Of a stretch of 64,000 nucleotides of DNA, positions 43,185 to 51,404 are shown piece after piece; within the stretch, counting starts at the first letter, position 1; each line of letters opens with the position of its first letter. Made by a program: the position numbers and the translations under genes. Origin of the DNA: Aldehydirespirator sp965203575 (GTDB lineage: Bacteria; Actinomycetota; Acidimicrobiia; Acidimicrobiales; Aldehydirespiratoraceae); NCBI GenBank assembly GCA_965203575.1, contig OZ241894.1, positions 1,674,001 to 1,738,000 of the forward strand. The letters are read 5' to 3'. A model generated the notes under the pieces. The model was not told the origin of the DNA. It did not search any database and worked only from the letters and a program-made list of their open reading frames with translations.

Positions 43185-44552
43185 TCAGAACAGCGTGAGG
43201 TACTGGTCGACCTCTCCGGAGGTGACCACATGATGGTGAGCCAGGAACTCCTCGCGCTTCACCTTCACGTAGTAGTCGCGGTAGGGGCCCTCGGCGGTGT
43301 CGCCCAGGCCCCGGCCGATCACGTCGTTGGAGGCGAGTTGATCGGCGGCGTGCAGCAGCGTGGGCGGCAGGGCCTCGATGCCCTTGGCCGCGATCTCGGT
43401 GGCCGACAGGGTGTACAGGTTGTCCGTGTTGGGCTCGCCGGGGTCGAGGTCGCGGTCGATGCCGTCGAGGCCGCAGGCCAGCGTGGCTGCGAACATCAGG
43501 TACGGGTTGGCCGCGCCGTCGCCCAGACGGATCTCGATGCGGTCGGGCTCGGGCACCCGGATCATCTGGGTGCGGTTGTTCCCCCCGTACACCGCGTAGG
43601 CCGGAGCCCAGGTGGCCCCCGAGGTGGGCGCGCCCACTCCCATCCGCTTGTAGGAGTTCACGATGGGGCACAGCACCGCCACCAGCGACGAGGCGTGGTC
43701 GATGATCCCGCCGGTGAACTTGTAGGCCGTGTCGCTCAGGCCGAGGCCCTTGGTGTCGGGCCCTCCGGCACCGCCGCCGATGAACAGCGGCTCGTCGTTG
43801 TCGGCCGACCACAGGCTTAGGTGGATGTGCAGGCCGTTGCCGGTCTTGTCGGCGAACGGCTTGGGCATGAACGTGGCGTAGCGGCCGTCGCGCTGGGCCA
43901 GCGTGTGCACCATGAGCCGGAACAGGATGAGCCGGTCGGCAGTGGTCAGCGCGTCGGAGTACTGCCAGTTCTGCTCGTACTGCCCGTTGGCGTCCTCGTG
44001 GTCGTTGGCGTAGTTGCCCCAGCCCATGGCGTCGAGGTTCTTGGACACCGCGGTGAGGTGGGGCAGCATCCGGGTGAGGCCCTTGGCGTCGTAGCAGGGC
44101 AGCGACATGTCGTCCCGGTCGTCGGCCACCGCGATGGACCCGTCGTCGTTGCGCACCACCAGCGAGTACTCGGCCTCCACGCCGCACTTGAGCACTATGT
44201 TGCGCTCGGCCGCCGCCTCCAGCGCCCGGCGCAGGATCACCCTCGGCGCGTACGGCCACAGCTCACCCTCCACCGTGGGGTCGCACTGCATGGCGGCCAC
44301 GTTGGGCTGCCACGGCAACTGCGTGTACGACGCCGGGTCGGGAAGGGCCAGGATGTCGGGGCTGGAGGGATCCTGGCCCATGGGGCCGGCCGCGAAGCCC
44401 GCGAACCCGGCTCCGTCGCTCATCAGTCCCTCGAGGGCGCCGACGGGCACGAGCTTGGCGCACGGCTTGCCGTGCATCTCCACGAACATGGCGTAGATGA
44501 ACTCCACGCCGTCGGCTTCCACCCGGCTCCGGATCTCGTCGAGCGCGCTCAT
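43185..44552 (-). CDS. gmaS: GlnA-like ligase, probable gamma-glutamylmethylamide synthetase (GmaS/GlnT)
   Basis: A 455-aa glutamine-synthetase-fold protein with CGVEAEYSLV, the ATP-site KPFADKTGNGLHIHLSLW and NNRTQMIRVPEPDRIEIRLG. It is shorter than or different from GlnA-I and matches the GlnT/GmaS branch. GmaS ligates methylamine to glutamate. It is divergent from three genes that together correspond to N-methylglutamate synthase (MgsABC), exactly the partners of GmaS in the N-methylglutamate pathway. ATG 44552 follows an AGGGGGAA ribosome-binding site. A glutamine-synthetase or other amine ligase activity is the alternative. Confidence 0.75.
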   Translation of the reverse strand: MSALDEIRSRVEADGVEFIYAMFVEMHGKPCAKLVPVGALEGLMSDGAGFAGFAAGPMGQDPSSPDILALPDPASYTQLPWQPNVAAMQCDPTVEGELWPYAPRVILRRALEAAAERNIVLKCGVEAEYSLVVRNDDGSIAVADDRDDMSLPCYDAKGLTRMLPHLTAVSKNLDAMGWGNYANDHEDANGQYEQNWQYSDALTTADRLILFRLMVHTLAQRDGRYATFMPKPFADKTGNGLHIHLSLWSADNDEPLFIGGGAGGPDTKGLGLSDTAYKFTGGIIDHASSLVAVLCPIVNSYKRMGVGAPTSGATWAPAYAVYGGNNRTQMIRVPEPDRIEIRLGDGAANPYLMFAATLACGLDGIDRDLDPGEPNTDNLYTLSATEIAAKGIEALPPTLLHAADQLASNDVIGRGLGDTAEGPYRDYYVKVKREEFLAHHHVVTSGEVDQYLTLF

Positions 44553-44659
44553 GTGGTTCCCCCTGTGGTCATGCTGTAGTCGGCTGGGTCGCGGCAGCCG
44601 AGAGTAGTCAACGATCCCGCCCTGAGGGAATCGGCCCCTCCTGTTGGCGGCGCCGGGCC

Positions 44660-44723
44660 CAGAGGCCGAGCCTGCGAGGCCGTGGCCCGAGCGGCCCGTG
44701 AGCGAAGCGAACAAGAGCGGGAA
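44660..44723 (+). repeat. Dispersed repeat R5
   Basis: CAGAGGCCGAGCC, then GCGAGGCCGTGGCCCGAGCG and GCCCGTGAGCGAAGCG plus AACAAGAGCGGGAA. It lies in the 245-bp divergent gap between the gmaS-like and mgsA-like genes; the rest of that gap shows only a short GGCTG/CAGCC dyad near 44581-44600. Confidence 0.85.
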
Positions 44724-44797
44724 TGAGGTCGGGGGCGCGACGGGCGCTACCGTGCGGGCCGGACTCTGCCGGGTAGAGCACTTCGGGGGCGAGCGGC

Positions 44798-45697
44798 ATG
44801 TGCGGGATCGTGGGACTGTTCTGCAAGACGGAGACCCATCGTCACGAGCTGGGCCGGTTGACCGCGGTGATGTTGCGCGAGATGCGCGACCGGGGCCCCG
44901 ACAGCGCCGGGTTCGCGTCCTACGACGCAGGCCTGCCCGACCGCACGCGCATCACGGTGCTGGCTGAGGGCATCACGGTGGACTGGGGGCCGGTCGCGGC
45001 CGCGCTGGAGGGAGTCCTGGGTGCCGAAGTCACCGTGCGGGTCGTGCACGACCATGTCGTGTTCTCCACCGACGGCGACGGCCGGGCCGCCCGCCAATGG
45101 ATCATCGACACCGTGGCCGGGGCCACGGTGCTGAGCTACGGCTCCCAGATCGAGCTGTACAAGGCGGTCGGCGACCCCGACCTGGTGGCCGAGCGCTACG
45201 ACCTGGCCTCCCGGACCGGAACTCACGCCTTGGCCCACACCCGCATGGCCACCGAATCGGCGGTCACCACCAACGGCTCGCACCCGTTCGCCACCGGCGC
45301 CGACACCTGCCTGGTGCATAACGGGTCGCTGTCCAACCACAACCGACTGCGGCGGTTCCTCGAGGGTCATGGCGAATCGTTCCAGACGGAGAACGACTCA
45401 GAGGTGGCCGCCGGCTACCTGGCGTGGCGGATCCGCTCCGGCGACACCATCTCGCAGGCGTTGGAGGGGGCCCTCGACGACCTCGACGGCTTCTACACGT
45501 TCGCCATCGGGGTGGCCGACGGTTTTGCCATCCTGCGCGACCCCATCGCCTGCAAGCCGGCGGTGGTGGCTGAGACCGACGACTGGGTGGCCATGTCCTC
45601 GGAGTACCGGGCCATCGCCCGCCTGCCCGGCGCGGCCGACGCCGAGGTGTGGGAGCCCGAGCCGGCCCGCATCTACACCTGGAGTCTGGCCGCATGA
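44798..45697 (+). CDS. mgsA: Class II glutamine amidotransferase-type subunit, N-methylglutamate synthase A-like (GlxB)
   Basis: A 299-aa Ntn-hydrolase domain. It starts MCGIVGLF, so Cys2 would be the nucleophile after Met removal; MLREMRDRGPDSAGFASY, ALAHTRMATESAVTTNGSHP and CLVHNGSLSNH are the standard GATase-II motifs. In MgsABC this subunit corresponds to the amidotransferase part of glutamate synthase. It ends in a small junction duplication shared with the next gene. Confidence 0.82.
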   Translation: MCGIVGLFCKTETHRHELGRLTAVMLREMRDRGPDSAGFASYDAGLPDRTRITVLAEGITVDWGPVAAALEGVLGAEVTVRVVHDHVVFSTDGDGRAARQWIIDTVAGATVLSYGSQIELYKAVGDPDLVAERYDLASRTGTHALAHTRMATESAVTTNGSHPFATGADTCLVHNGSLSNHNRLRRFLEGHGESFQTENDSEVAAGYLAWRIRSGDTISQALEGALDDLDGFYTFAIGVADGFAILRDPIACKPAVVAETDDWVAMSSEYRAIARLPGAADAEVWEPEPARIYTWSLAA

Positions 45698-45735
45698 GGG
45701 CGTTCGACCTGCACACTTGGAGCCTGGCCGCATGA
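45680..45735 (+). repeat. Duplicated gene junction between mgsA-like and mgsB-like genes
   Basis: TGGAGTCTGGCCGCATGAG (from 45680) recurs as TGGAGCCTGGCCGCATGAG (from 45718), 38 bp later. Each copy codes TWSLAA plus stop overlapping an ATG. The intervening 13-codon frame (45694-45735, MRAFDLHTWSLAA) begins like the MgsB start region (VRIFDL), so it is probably a fossil of a tandem duplication of the end/start junction. Confidence 0.75.
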
Positions 45736-46490
45736 GCGGGGGCGGCCCGGTGCGGATCTTCGACCTCTCCGAAGCAGACCGGCGAGACCTCAACCAAGCC
45801 CTGCACGACGCATCCGACGGTGATTCCTTCGAGGTGACCAGCCCCCGGGCCGCTCACGCCGTGGCCTGCGGGATCACCGCCGAGATCGACGTGGTGGTGC
45901 GGGGCTCGGTGGGCTACTACTGCGCCGGGATGCACCAGCGGGGCCGGGTGCTGGTGGAGGGCAACGCCAGCACCGGGCTGGCCGAGAACATCATGTCGGG
46001 GCTGGTTCACATCACAGGCAACGCCACCATGTCGGCCGGCGCCACCGGCTGCGGCGGTCTGGTGGTGGTGGGCGGCAACGCCGGGGCTCGCTGCGGCATC
46101 TCCATGAAGGGCGTCGACATCGTCGTCGGGGGCAATGTCGGCCACATGAGCGCGTTCATGGCCCAAGCCGGGAACCTGGTGGTGTGCGGCGACGCCGCCG
46201 CGGACTTGGGTGACTCCATCTACGAGGCGCAGATCTTCGTGCGGGGCGACGTCGAGTCCCTGGGCGCGGACTGCATCGAGAAGGAGATGCGTCCCACCCA
46301 CGTCGAGACGCTGTCTCGCTTACTTACGGCGGCCGCGACCGCCCCCGCCGTGGACGGGGCCGACCCGGCCGACTTCCGCCGCTACGGATCGGCCCGTCGC
46401 CTCTACAACTTCACCATCGACGACGTGGACGCCTTGGCCCGAGCGGCCCGTGAGCGCAGCGAACAAGAGCGGGAAACACGGGCCGCCTGA
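45732..46490 (+). CDS. mgsB: Glutamate synthase GXGXG-type subunit, N-methylglutamate synthase B-like (GlxC)
   Basis: A 252-aa protein with the right-handed beta-helix repeat of the GltB C-terminal domain (YYCAGMHQRGRVLVEGNAST, VHITGNATMSAGATGCGG, VVVGGNAGARCGISM, IVVGGNVGHMSAFMAQAG). In glutamate-synthase-like enzymes it structures the complex. The last residues (ARAARERSEQERE) are encoded by dispersed repeat R6, so the C-terminus has been replaced or extended by the repeat. Its stop overlaps the next ATG (TGATG). Confidence 0.82.
   Translation: MSGGGPVRIFDLSEADRRDLNQALHDASDGDSFEVTSPRAAHAVACGITAEIDVVVRGSVGYYCAGMHQRGRVLVEGNASTGLAENIMSGLVHITGNATMSAGATGCGGLVVVGGNAGARCGISMKGVDIVVGGNVGHMSAFMAQAGNLVVCGDAAADLGDSIYEAQIFVRGDVESLGADCIEKEMRPTHVETLSRLLTAAATAPAVDGADPADFRRYGSARRLYNFTIDDVDALARAARERSEQERETRAA
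46434..46477 (+). repeat. Dispersed repeat R6, translated within a gene end
   Basis: TTGGCCCGAGCGGCCCGTGA, GCGCAGCGAACAAGAG and CGGGAAAC lie in frame at the 3' end of the mgsB-like gene. This copy lacks the outer AGAGGCCGAGCG box. Confidence 0.85.
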
Positions 46491-47854
46491 TGACGACCAT
46501 CCCATCGCACGACGGAGTGGAGCCGGTGGAAGCCTCGGACCCTGACTTCTGGCATCTGCGGGAGTCGTACACGTTCGACCGCAACGTGATCGCCGAGATC
46601 CGCCGGGCGGCCAACACCGGCATCTATCGCATCCGGGGCTGGGGGGCCAAGCGCCACCTGCCCACCCTCGACGACCTGGTGTTCTTGGGGGCGTCGATGT
46701 CGCGCTATCCCCTGGAGGGCTACCGGGAGGCGTGCGGCACCGATGTGGTGATCGGCGAGGGCCGGGCCGCGCGGCCCGTCCATCTGAAGATCCCGGTGAC
46801 CATCGCGGGCATGAGCTTCGGCTCCCTGTCGGCCCAGGCCAAGGAGGCCCTCGGCCGGGGCGCCTCGGCCGCTGGGACCTCGACCACTACCGGCGACGGC
46901 GGGATGACCGAGGAGGAGCGACAGCACTCCGCCACCCTGGTGTACCAGTACCTGCCGTCGCGCTACGGCATGAACCCCGATCATCTGCGGGTGGCCGACG
47001 CCATCGAGGTGGTGGTGGGCCAGGGGGCCAAGCCCGGCGGCGGCGGGATGCTGCTCGGCCAGAAGATCACCGAGCGGGTGGCCGAGATGCGCACCCTGCC
47101 CGAGGGCATCGACCAGCGCTCAGCCTGCCGCCACCCCGACTGGACCGGTCCCGACGACCTCGAGATCAAGATCGGCGAGCTGCGGGAGATCACCGACTGG
47201 CAGGTGCCGATCTACGTGAAGGTGGGCGCCGCCCGCCCCTATTACGACACCGCGCTGGCGGTGAAAGCTGGCGCCGACGCGGTGGTGGTGGACGGCATGC
47301 AGGGCGGCACTGCAGCCACCCAGGACGTGTTCATCGAGCATGTCGGCATTCCCACTCTGGCGGCCATCGGCGAGTCGGTGCGGGCCCTGCGGGAGCTCGG
47401 CGTGCACCGCCGGGAGGTGAAGCTCATCGTCGCGGGCGGCATCCGATCCGGCGCCGACGTGGCCAAGGCGCTGGCCCTGGGTGCCGACGCGGCCTCCATC
47501 GGAACCGCCGCGCTGATCGCCATCGGCGACAACGACCCCGCCTACGAGGCCGAGTACCGGGATCTGGGTACCTCAGCCGGATTCTGGGAGGACTTCCAGG
47601 CGGGCAACGACCCGGCCGGGATCACCACCCAGGACCCCGACCTGTCGGCCCGGTTGGATCCGGTGCTGGCCGGGAGGCGGCTGGCCAACTACCTCCAGGT
47701 GCTGACCATCGAGACCCAGATCCTGGCCCGGGCCAACGGCAAGTCGCATGTCCTGAACCTGGAGCCCGAGGATCTGGCCGCCCTCACCGTCGAGGCCGCG
47801 GCCATGGCCAAGGTTCCGCTGGCAGGAACCGGCTGGATACCCGGCGTAGACTGA
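46490..47854 (+). CDS. mgsC: FMN-binding glutamate-synthase domain protein, N-methylglutamate synthase C-like (GlxD)
   Basis: A 454-aa TIM-barrel protein of the GltB FMN-domain family. It has ITIAGMSFGSLSAQAKEALG, TTTGDGGMTEEER, GQGAKPGGGGMLLGQKI, VKAGADAVVVDGMQGGTAAT, VAGGIRSGADVAKALALGAD and ASIGTAALIAIGDND. It catalyses amine transfer to 2-oxoglutarate chemistry in GltB; in MgsABC it makes N-methylglutamate. It is coupled to the mgsB-like gene by TGATG. Confidence 0.83.
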   Translation: MTTIPSHDGVEPVEASDPDFWHLRESYTFDRNVIAEIRRAANTGIYRIRGWGAKRHLPTLDDLVFLGASMSRYPLEGYREACGTDVVIGEGRAARPVHLKIPVTIAGMSFGSLSAQAKEALGRGASAAGTSTTTGDGGMTEEERQHSATLVYQYLPSRYGMNPDHLRVADAIEVVVGQGAKPGGGGMLLGQKITERVAEMRTLPEGIDQRSACRHPDWTGPDDLEIKIGELREITDWQVPIYVKVGAARPYYDTALAVKAGADAVVVDGMQGGTAATQDVFIEHVGIPTLAAIGESVRALRELGVHRREVKLIVAGGIRSGADVAKALALGADAASIGTAALIAIGDNDPAYEAEYRDLGTSAGFWEDFQAGNDPAGITTQDPDLSARLDPVLAGRRLANYLQVLTIETQILARANGKSHVLNLEPEDLAALTVEAAAMAKVPLAGTGWIPGVD

Positions 47855-47904
47855 GCCATCTGGGCCGGGCTGGCCGGGCCATTCAACCGACGGAGGGGAG
47901 TTCG

Positions 47905-50364
47905 ATGGTCCAGGGGCTGCCCGACCGAGCCCAGGTTGTGGTGGTTGGCGGCGGCATCGTCGGCTGCAGCGTCGCCTACCACCTGGCCCGCCGGGGCATC
48001 ACCGACGTGGTCGTGCTCGAGCAGAACCAGCTCACCGGCGGCACCACCTGGCATGCGGCCGGGCTGGTGGCCCAGCTCAAGTCGACCTTCAGCCTCACCA
48101 AGCTGGCCACCTACTCGGCCCGCCTCTACGAGGCGCTTGAGGACGAGACCGGGCAGGCCACCGGTTGCCGCACTCCCGGGTCGATCTCGGTGGCTGCCGA
48201 CGCCGAGCGCTGGGAGGAGATCAGGCGGGGCGCAGCCATGGCCATGTCGGTCGGGGTCGAGACCCGCGAGATCGGCATCGACGAGCTGCGGGAGCGCTGG
48301 CCGCTGATCCGCACCGACGACATCGTGGGCGCGCTGTACATACCCCGCGACGGCCACACCTCCCCGGTGGACACCACCATGGCGCTGGCCAAGGGAGCCC
48401 GCAGCCGGGGAGTGCGCATCATCGAGGACATCGCCGTCACCGGGCTGCGCACCCACGACGACGCCATCGCCTCCGTCGACACCGAGCAGGGCAGCATCGA
48501 GACCGAGACCGTTGTGCTGGCCACCGGCATCTGGACCCGCCAGCTCGCGGCCCAGATCGGGGTCAACGTGCCGCTGCAGGCCTGCGAGCACTTCTACGTC
48601 GTCTCCGAGTCCCTGGGACTCGACGCCGACACACCGGTGCTGCGCGACCCCGGCAACTACACGTACTTCAAAGAGGAGACCGGCAAGCTCATGGCCGGCT
48701 TCTTCGAGCCCCGGGGCAAGGTGTGGAACCTCGACGGCATCCCCCGCGACTTCTCCTTCGGCACGCTGGGCGAGGACTGGGACCACATCGGGCCGATCTT
48801 CGAGCGGTCCATCCATCGGGTGCCCGCGCTGGGGGAGTGCGGCATCCAGCTGTTCCTCAACGGCCCCGAGGCCTTCACCCCCGACGGGGTGTACTACCTG
48901 GGCGAGGCGCCCGAGGTGGACGGGTGCTTCGTGGCCGCCGGGTTCAACTCGGTGGGCATCCAGTCCGCCGGAGGGGTGGGATGGGCCCTGGCCGACTGGA
49001 TCGCCGACCGCCACCCGCCCATGGACCTGTCGTCGGTCGACATCCGCCGGGCGTTCGAATTCCAGGCCGACCCCGCCTACCTGTCCGAGCGCATCCCCGA
49101 GAGTCTGGGGCTGCTGTACGCCATGCACTGGCCCTTCTACCAGTACCAGAGCGCTCGGGGCCGGCGGGTGTCGCCCCTGCACGACCGCCTGGATGCGGCC
49201 GGGGCGGTGTTCGGCGAGACCGCGGGCTGGGAGCGACCCAACTGGTACGCCACAGGTGGCCAGGCCCGGCAGTACGAGTACAGCTACGGCAAGCAGAACT
49301 GGTGGGCCAACGCCGGCGAGGAGTGCCGGGCCGTGCGGGAGCAGGTGGCGCTGTTCGATCAGACCTCGTTCGCCAAGTTCACCGTGGACGGACCCGATTC
49401 GCTGGAGGTGCTCGACGAGTTGAGCGCCTCCCGCATCGACGTGCCGGTGGGCAAGGCGGTGTACACGCAGTGGTGCAATGACCAGGGCGGCATCGAGGCC
49501 GACCTGACCGTGACCCGCCTGGGCCTCGACCGGTTCCTGGTGGTGACCGCGGCCGCGGCCCAGACCCGGGACTGGGCCCGCCTGCGCCGGGCGAGCCGGG
49601 ATCGGAACGTGGAGATCTCCGACATCACCGAGCACTGGGCCATGATCGGGCTGATGGGCCCCAAGGCCCGCTTCGTGCTGGCGGTGCTCACCGACGCGTC
49701 GCTCAACAACACCGACTTCCCGTTCGGCACATCCCAGCGCATCGACATCGCCGGCATCGACGTGCTGGCCCTGCGCATGAGCTACGTGGGCGAGCTCGGC
49801 TGGGAGCTGTACCTGCCCAACGAGCACGCGGTGGAACTCTACGACGCTCTAATGGAGTCGGGCGAGCCCCACGGGCTGACCCTGGCCGGCTACCACGCCA
49901 TGAACACGCTGCGGCTGGAGTCCGGCTACCGGCACTGGGGCCACGACATCACCGACGAGGACACGCCGATCGAGGCCGGACTGGGCTTCACCATCGGCTG
50001 GGACAAGCCCAACCCCTGGAACGGCCGGACCGCGCTGGAGAACCAGCGGGAACAGCCCCGCAACAAGCGCCTGATCCAGTTCCGCCTGGAGCACCCCGAG
50101 CTGCTGTGCTACCACGACGACCCGATCCTGCGCAACGGCGAGCCGGTGGGCAGCACCACGTCGTCGATGTGGAGCTACGTCGAGGACCGTTGCCTGGCCA
50201 TGGGCTACCTGCACCGGCCCGGCAGCGAAGGCGTGGTCCAGGAGTGGCTCGACGCCGGCACCTTCGAGATCAACGTCGGCGGCGAGTTCGTGCCGGCCAC
50301 CCCGTCGATCCGCAGCTTCTACGATCCCCGCAACCAGAGAGTCCGCCTGGAAGACGGCCCGTAG
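47905..50364 (+). CDS. Dimethylglycine/sarcosine dehydrogenase family protein (FAD plus GcvT), copy 1
   Basis: An 819-aa protein. It has an N-terminal FAD-binding DAO domain (VVVGGGIVGCSVAYHLARRG, from residue 12), the covalent-flavin His in GTTWHAAGL (His50), and a C-terminal GcvT-like folate domain (from about 430; SYVGELGWELY, GYHAMNTLRLESGYRHWG). Such enzymes remove N-methyl groups and feed tetrahydrofolate. The GGAGGGGAG upstream of ATG 47905 fixes the start; the longer frame is shadow of the mgsC-like gene. A paralogue is found at 52863. Whether the substrate is dimethylglycine, sarcosine or another N-methyl compound is not readable. Confidence 0.87.
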   Translation: MVQGLPDRAQVVVVGGGIVGCSVAYHLARRGITDVVVLEQNQLTGGTTWHAAGLVAQLKSTFSLTKLATYSARLYEALEDETGQATGCRTPGSISVAADAERWEEIRRGAAMAMSVGVETREIGIDELRERWPLIRTDDIVGALYIPRDGHTSPVDTTMALAKGARSRGVRIIEDIAVTGLRTHDDAIASVDTEQGSIETETVVLATGIWTRQLAAQIGVNVPLQACEHFYVVSESLGLDADTPVLRDPGNYTYFKEETGKLMAGFFEPRGKVWNLDGIPRDFSFGTLGEDWDHIGPIFERSIHRVPALGECGIQLFLNGPEAFTPDGVYYLGEAPEVDGCFVAAGFNSVGIQSAGGVGWALADWIADRHPPMDLSSVDIRRAFEFQADPAYLSERIPESLGLLYAMHWPFYQYQSARGRRVSPLHDRLDAAGAVFGETAGWERPNWYATGGQARQYEYSYGKQNWWANAGEECRAVREQVALFDQTSFAKFTVDGPDSLEVLDELSASRIDVPVGKAVYTQWCNDQGGIEADLTVTRLGLDRFLVVTAAAAQTRDWARLRRASRDRNVEISDITEHWAMIGLMGPKARFVLAVLTDASLNNTDFPFGTSQRIDIAGIDVLALRMSYVGELGWELYLPNEHAVELYDALMESGEPHGLTLAGYHAMNTLRLESGYRHWGHDITDEDTPIEAGLGFTIGWDKPNPWNGRTALENQREQPRNKRLIQFRLEHPELLCYHDDPILRNGEPVGSTTSSMWSYVEDRCLAMGYLHRPGSEGVVQEWLDAGTFEINVGGEFVPATPSIRSFYDPRNQRVRLEDGP

Positions 50365-50371
50365 CAGGACT

Positions 50372-51328
50372 TCAGGCGGTTGCGGCCGGGGGCAGCTTGG
50401 CCTTGTAGACGTCCATCAGACGGGGGAACCAACGGTTCCAGAAGGCGGTCGATGTCTCTTGTAGGGAGCGATCGATCTCGGCGGTGAACGACTGCATCAG
50501 CTGGGATCGGCCGAACAGATCGCTGTGAGCGCTCGCCGCGCCGTGAGCGGCCACGAACGCCTGGCGGGCCCGGCTGCCGGCCCAGTCGGCGGGGAGAAGC
50601 TCCGCAGGCAGCAACGGGTCATCCCGAAGAACGGCATCGAGATCCACTGTCGCCGCGAACATGAGCGCAGCCAGCTGGTCGCCGCCGATGAGCGAGGCCT
50701 GTTCGATCACGGCTGCCAGCTGCTGCTCGACTGCGGCGTAGCGGTCAGCGAGCGCGGCCGGCGGCCACAGCTGGCTGACAAGCTCCCCGCCCCGGCGGTC
50801 GGTGCCGATCTGGATCGCTCGGGTCACGAAACTGGCGACCGTCTCGGACACCCTCAGGTGGGCCGCGAGCTGGAGGACGAAGTCGGTGAGGTCGAAAGCG
50901 TAGACGTAGAGGCCCGACTGCAGCGGGGCCGCTCCCAGCTCGACCAGAAGGCTGCGGATGGCGTCGCGGGCGCCCCGGCGTGTCTCGGGGATCTCGAACC
51001 CGGTGAGGTACCAGTACCCGTCCCAGGGCTCGAGGCCGGCGTCGATCCGGTGGGCGAAGGCGGTCCACCCGAGATCGGCGTCGAGCGAGGCTTGGCCGGC
51101 ATCGGTCACCCGGTAGTCCGCCGACCGGCCGCGCCCGCCGAGATGGGCCAGCAGCCCTTCCCTGGTGATCCGGGCCAGACAGTCTCGCATGGCCTTGTCG
51201 CTGTGGCCCAGCAGGGACGCCATCGCGAAGAGCGGTTCAGCCCTGAGGCGCCCGTCCCGGCCGATGGCGGACAGGACGAGGGCGCGGGTGGGCAGGACGC
51301 TGCCTCGGCTCGGTCCTGGGTCGGTCAC
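50372..51328 (-). CDS. PaaX-family transcriptional regulator
   Basis: A 318-aa protein of PaaX organisation: an N-terminal winged HTH (RALVLSAIGRDGRLRAEPLF, MRDCLARITREGLLAH, GRGRSADYRVTDAG) followed by the PaaX middle and C-terminal parts (WDGYWYLTGFEIPETRRGAR). PaaX represses by binding palindromes and releases on an acyl-CoA ligand. It is divergent from the Rieske oxygenase gene with an imperfect 34-bp palindrome between them. GTG 51328 is the start. Confidence 0.8.
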   Translation of the reverse strand: MTDPGPSRGSVLPTRALVLSAIGRDGRLRAEPLFAMASLLGHSDKAMRDCLARITREGLLAHLGGRGRSADYRVTDAGQASLDADLGWTAFAHRIDAGLEPWDGYWYLTGFEIPETRRGARDAIRSLLVELGAAPLQSGLYVYAFDLTDFVLQLAAHLRVSETVASFVTRAIQIGTDRRGGELVSQLWPPAALADRYAAVEQQLAAVIEQASLIGGDQLAALMFAATVDLDAVLRDDPLLPAELLPADWAGSRARQAFVAAHGAASAHSDLFGRSQLMQSFTAEIDRSLQETSTAFWNRWFPRLMDVYKAKLPPAATA

Positions 51329-51348
51329 GGCCGTCGCCCTCCCATATG

Positions 51349-51382
51349 GCGTATCTTATCAACGACCGTTGGTAATATGCGC
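51349..51382. promoter_or_regulatory. Imperfect 34-bp palindrome in the paaX-like/Rieske divergent promoter
   Basis: Arms of 16 bp (51349-51364 and 51367-51382) match at 13 of 16 positions around a central AC; the core is TTATCAACG-AC-CGTTGGTAA. It lies between the two divergent starts (51328 and 51405) and is the probable operator for the PaaX-like protein. Confidence 0.65.
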
Positions 51383-51404
51383 TATAGCTGCTATGCTGCC
51401 GTTC

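Noticed and set aside
46732..47904. Extension of the first DMGDH-like gene back to 46732
   Set aside because: It overlaps the whole FMN-domain gene; ATG 47905 has a strong GGAGGGGAG site and yields the normal FAD-domain start.
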